DNA from: Bacillota bacterium
GTDB taxonomy: Bacteria > Bacillota > Clostridia > Lachnospirales > Lachnospiraceae
Length of the DNA: 5,287 nucleotides
Reading direction: 5' to 3'
NCBI GenBank assembly: GCA_023398855.1
Contig: JAEWRS010000446.1
Location: 1-5,287 of the forward strand
The notes below the pieces were generated by a model that did no database searches, was not told where the DNA came from, and saw only the letters and a list, made by a program, of their open reading frames with translations. The translations under genes and the position numbers were made by a program. Shown piece after piece: positions 5,204-5,287 of this stretch. Position 1 is the first letter of the stretch. Every line of letters starts with the position of its first letter.

Positions 5204-5287
5204 GGTTAAGCCCTCGACCTATTAGTGACAGTCAGCTGCACATGTTGCCATGCTTCCACCTCTGCCCTATCTACCTCGTCGTCTTCA
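5204..5287 (-). rRNA. 23S ribosomal RNA, 3' end (partial, runs off window)
   Basis: The + strand from GGTTAAGCCCTCGACC onward is the reverse complement of the 3' end of Bacillota 23S rRNA. It contains the familiar CTAATAGGTCGAGGGCTTAACC terminus, the GTGGAAGCATGGCAACATGT segment and the TGAAGACGACGAGGTAGAT segment. The gene is transcribed leftward and most of it lies beyond the right edge. The exact mature 3' end, set here at the CTTAACC that pairs with the 23S 5' end, could be off by a few bases. A tRNA-Gly follows, and no 5S rRNA does. Confidence 0.92.

Overview
The window looks like a piece of a low-to-moderate GC Bacillota chromosome, most likely a clostridial gut-type bacterium of the Lachnospiraceae kind. 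This is an inference from three things. The 23S rRNA 3' end reads like Clostridia, the tRNA-Gly gene has no encoded CCA, and the substrate-binding proteins resemble Lachnospiraceae homologues. No species call is possible from sequence reading alone.

The left three fifths (about 1-3520) is a leftward branched-chain amino acid ABC transporter operon of the Liv type. In transcription order it has a good sigma-A promoter (3484-3512) and a leader of about 300 nt. Then come the lipoprotein substrate-binding protein (1980-3176), an intercistronic stem-loop (1945-1971), the LivH-type permease (1055-1930) and the LivM-type permease (2-1051). Last is the first codons of what should be the LivG ATPase, whose start overlaps the livM stop. 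The leader is not plain untranslated sequence. At 3215-3401 it holds the two ends of a cysteine desulfidase / UPF0597 (CyuA/YhaM-like) gene joined by a large internal deletion and a frame change. The original Shine-Dalgarno and start codon are still present, so the relic now lies between the promoter and livJ.

The middle (about 3513-4089) is an AT-rich stretch with no convincing gene. It contains small dyads, an orphan Shine-Dalgarno-like sequence and short open frames that may be gene debris. At 4090-4962 on the + strand lies one gene for a ribose-binding-like (RbsB-type) sugar-binding domain. It is full length for the mature domain but has no signal peptide or lipobox, and no transporter genes are next to it. 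Its codon use is visibly more AT-rich than that of the liv genes.

The right end is the tail of an rRNA operon transcribed leftward: the 3' end of 23S rRNA (from about 5204 to beyond the window), a short spacer with a perfect 8-bp hairpin, tRNA-Gly(GCC) (5031-5103), and an intrinsic terminator (4976-5007) that meets the end of the sugar-binding gene convergently. No 5S rRNA lies between 23S and the tRNA.

I see no phage, IS element, CRISPR array, defence or other evidently new system. The points most worth a second look are the collapsed cyuA relic in the liv leader and the secretion-less sugar-binding protein.
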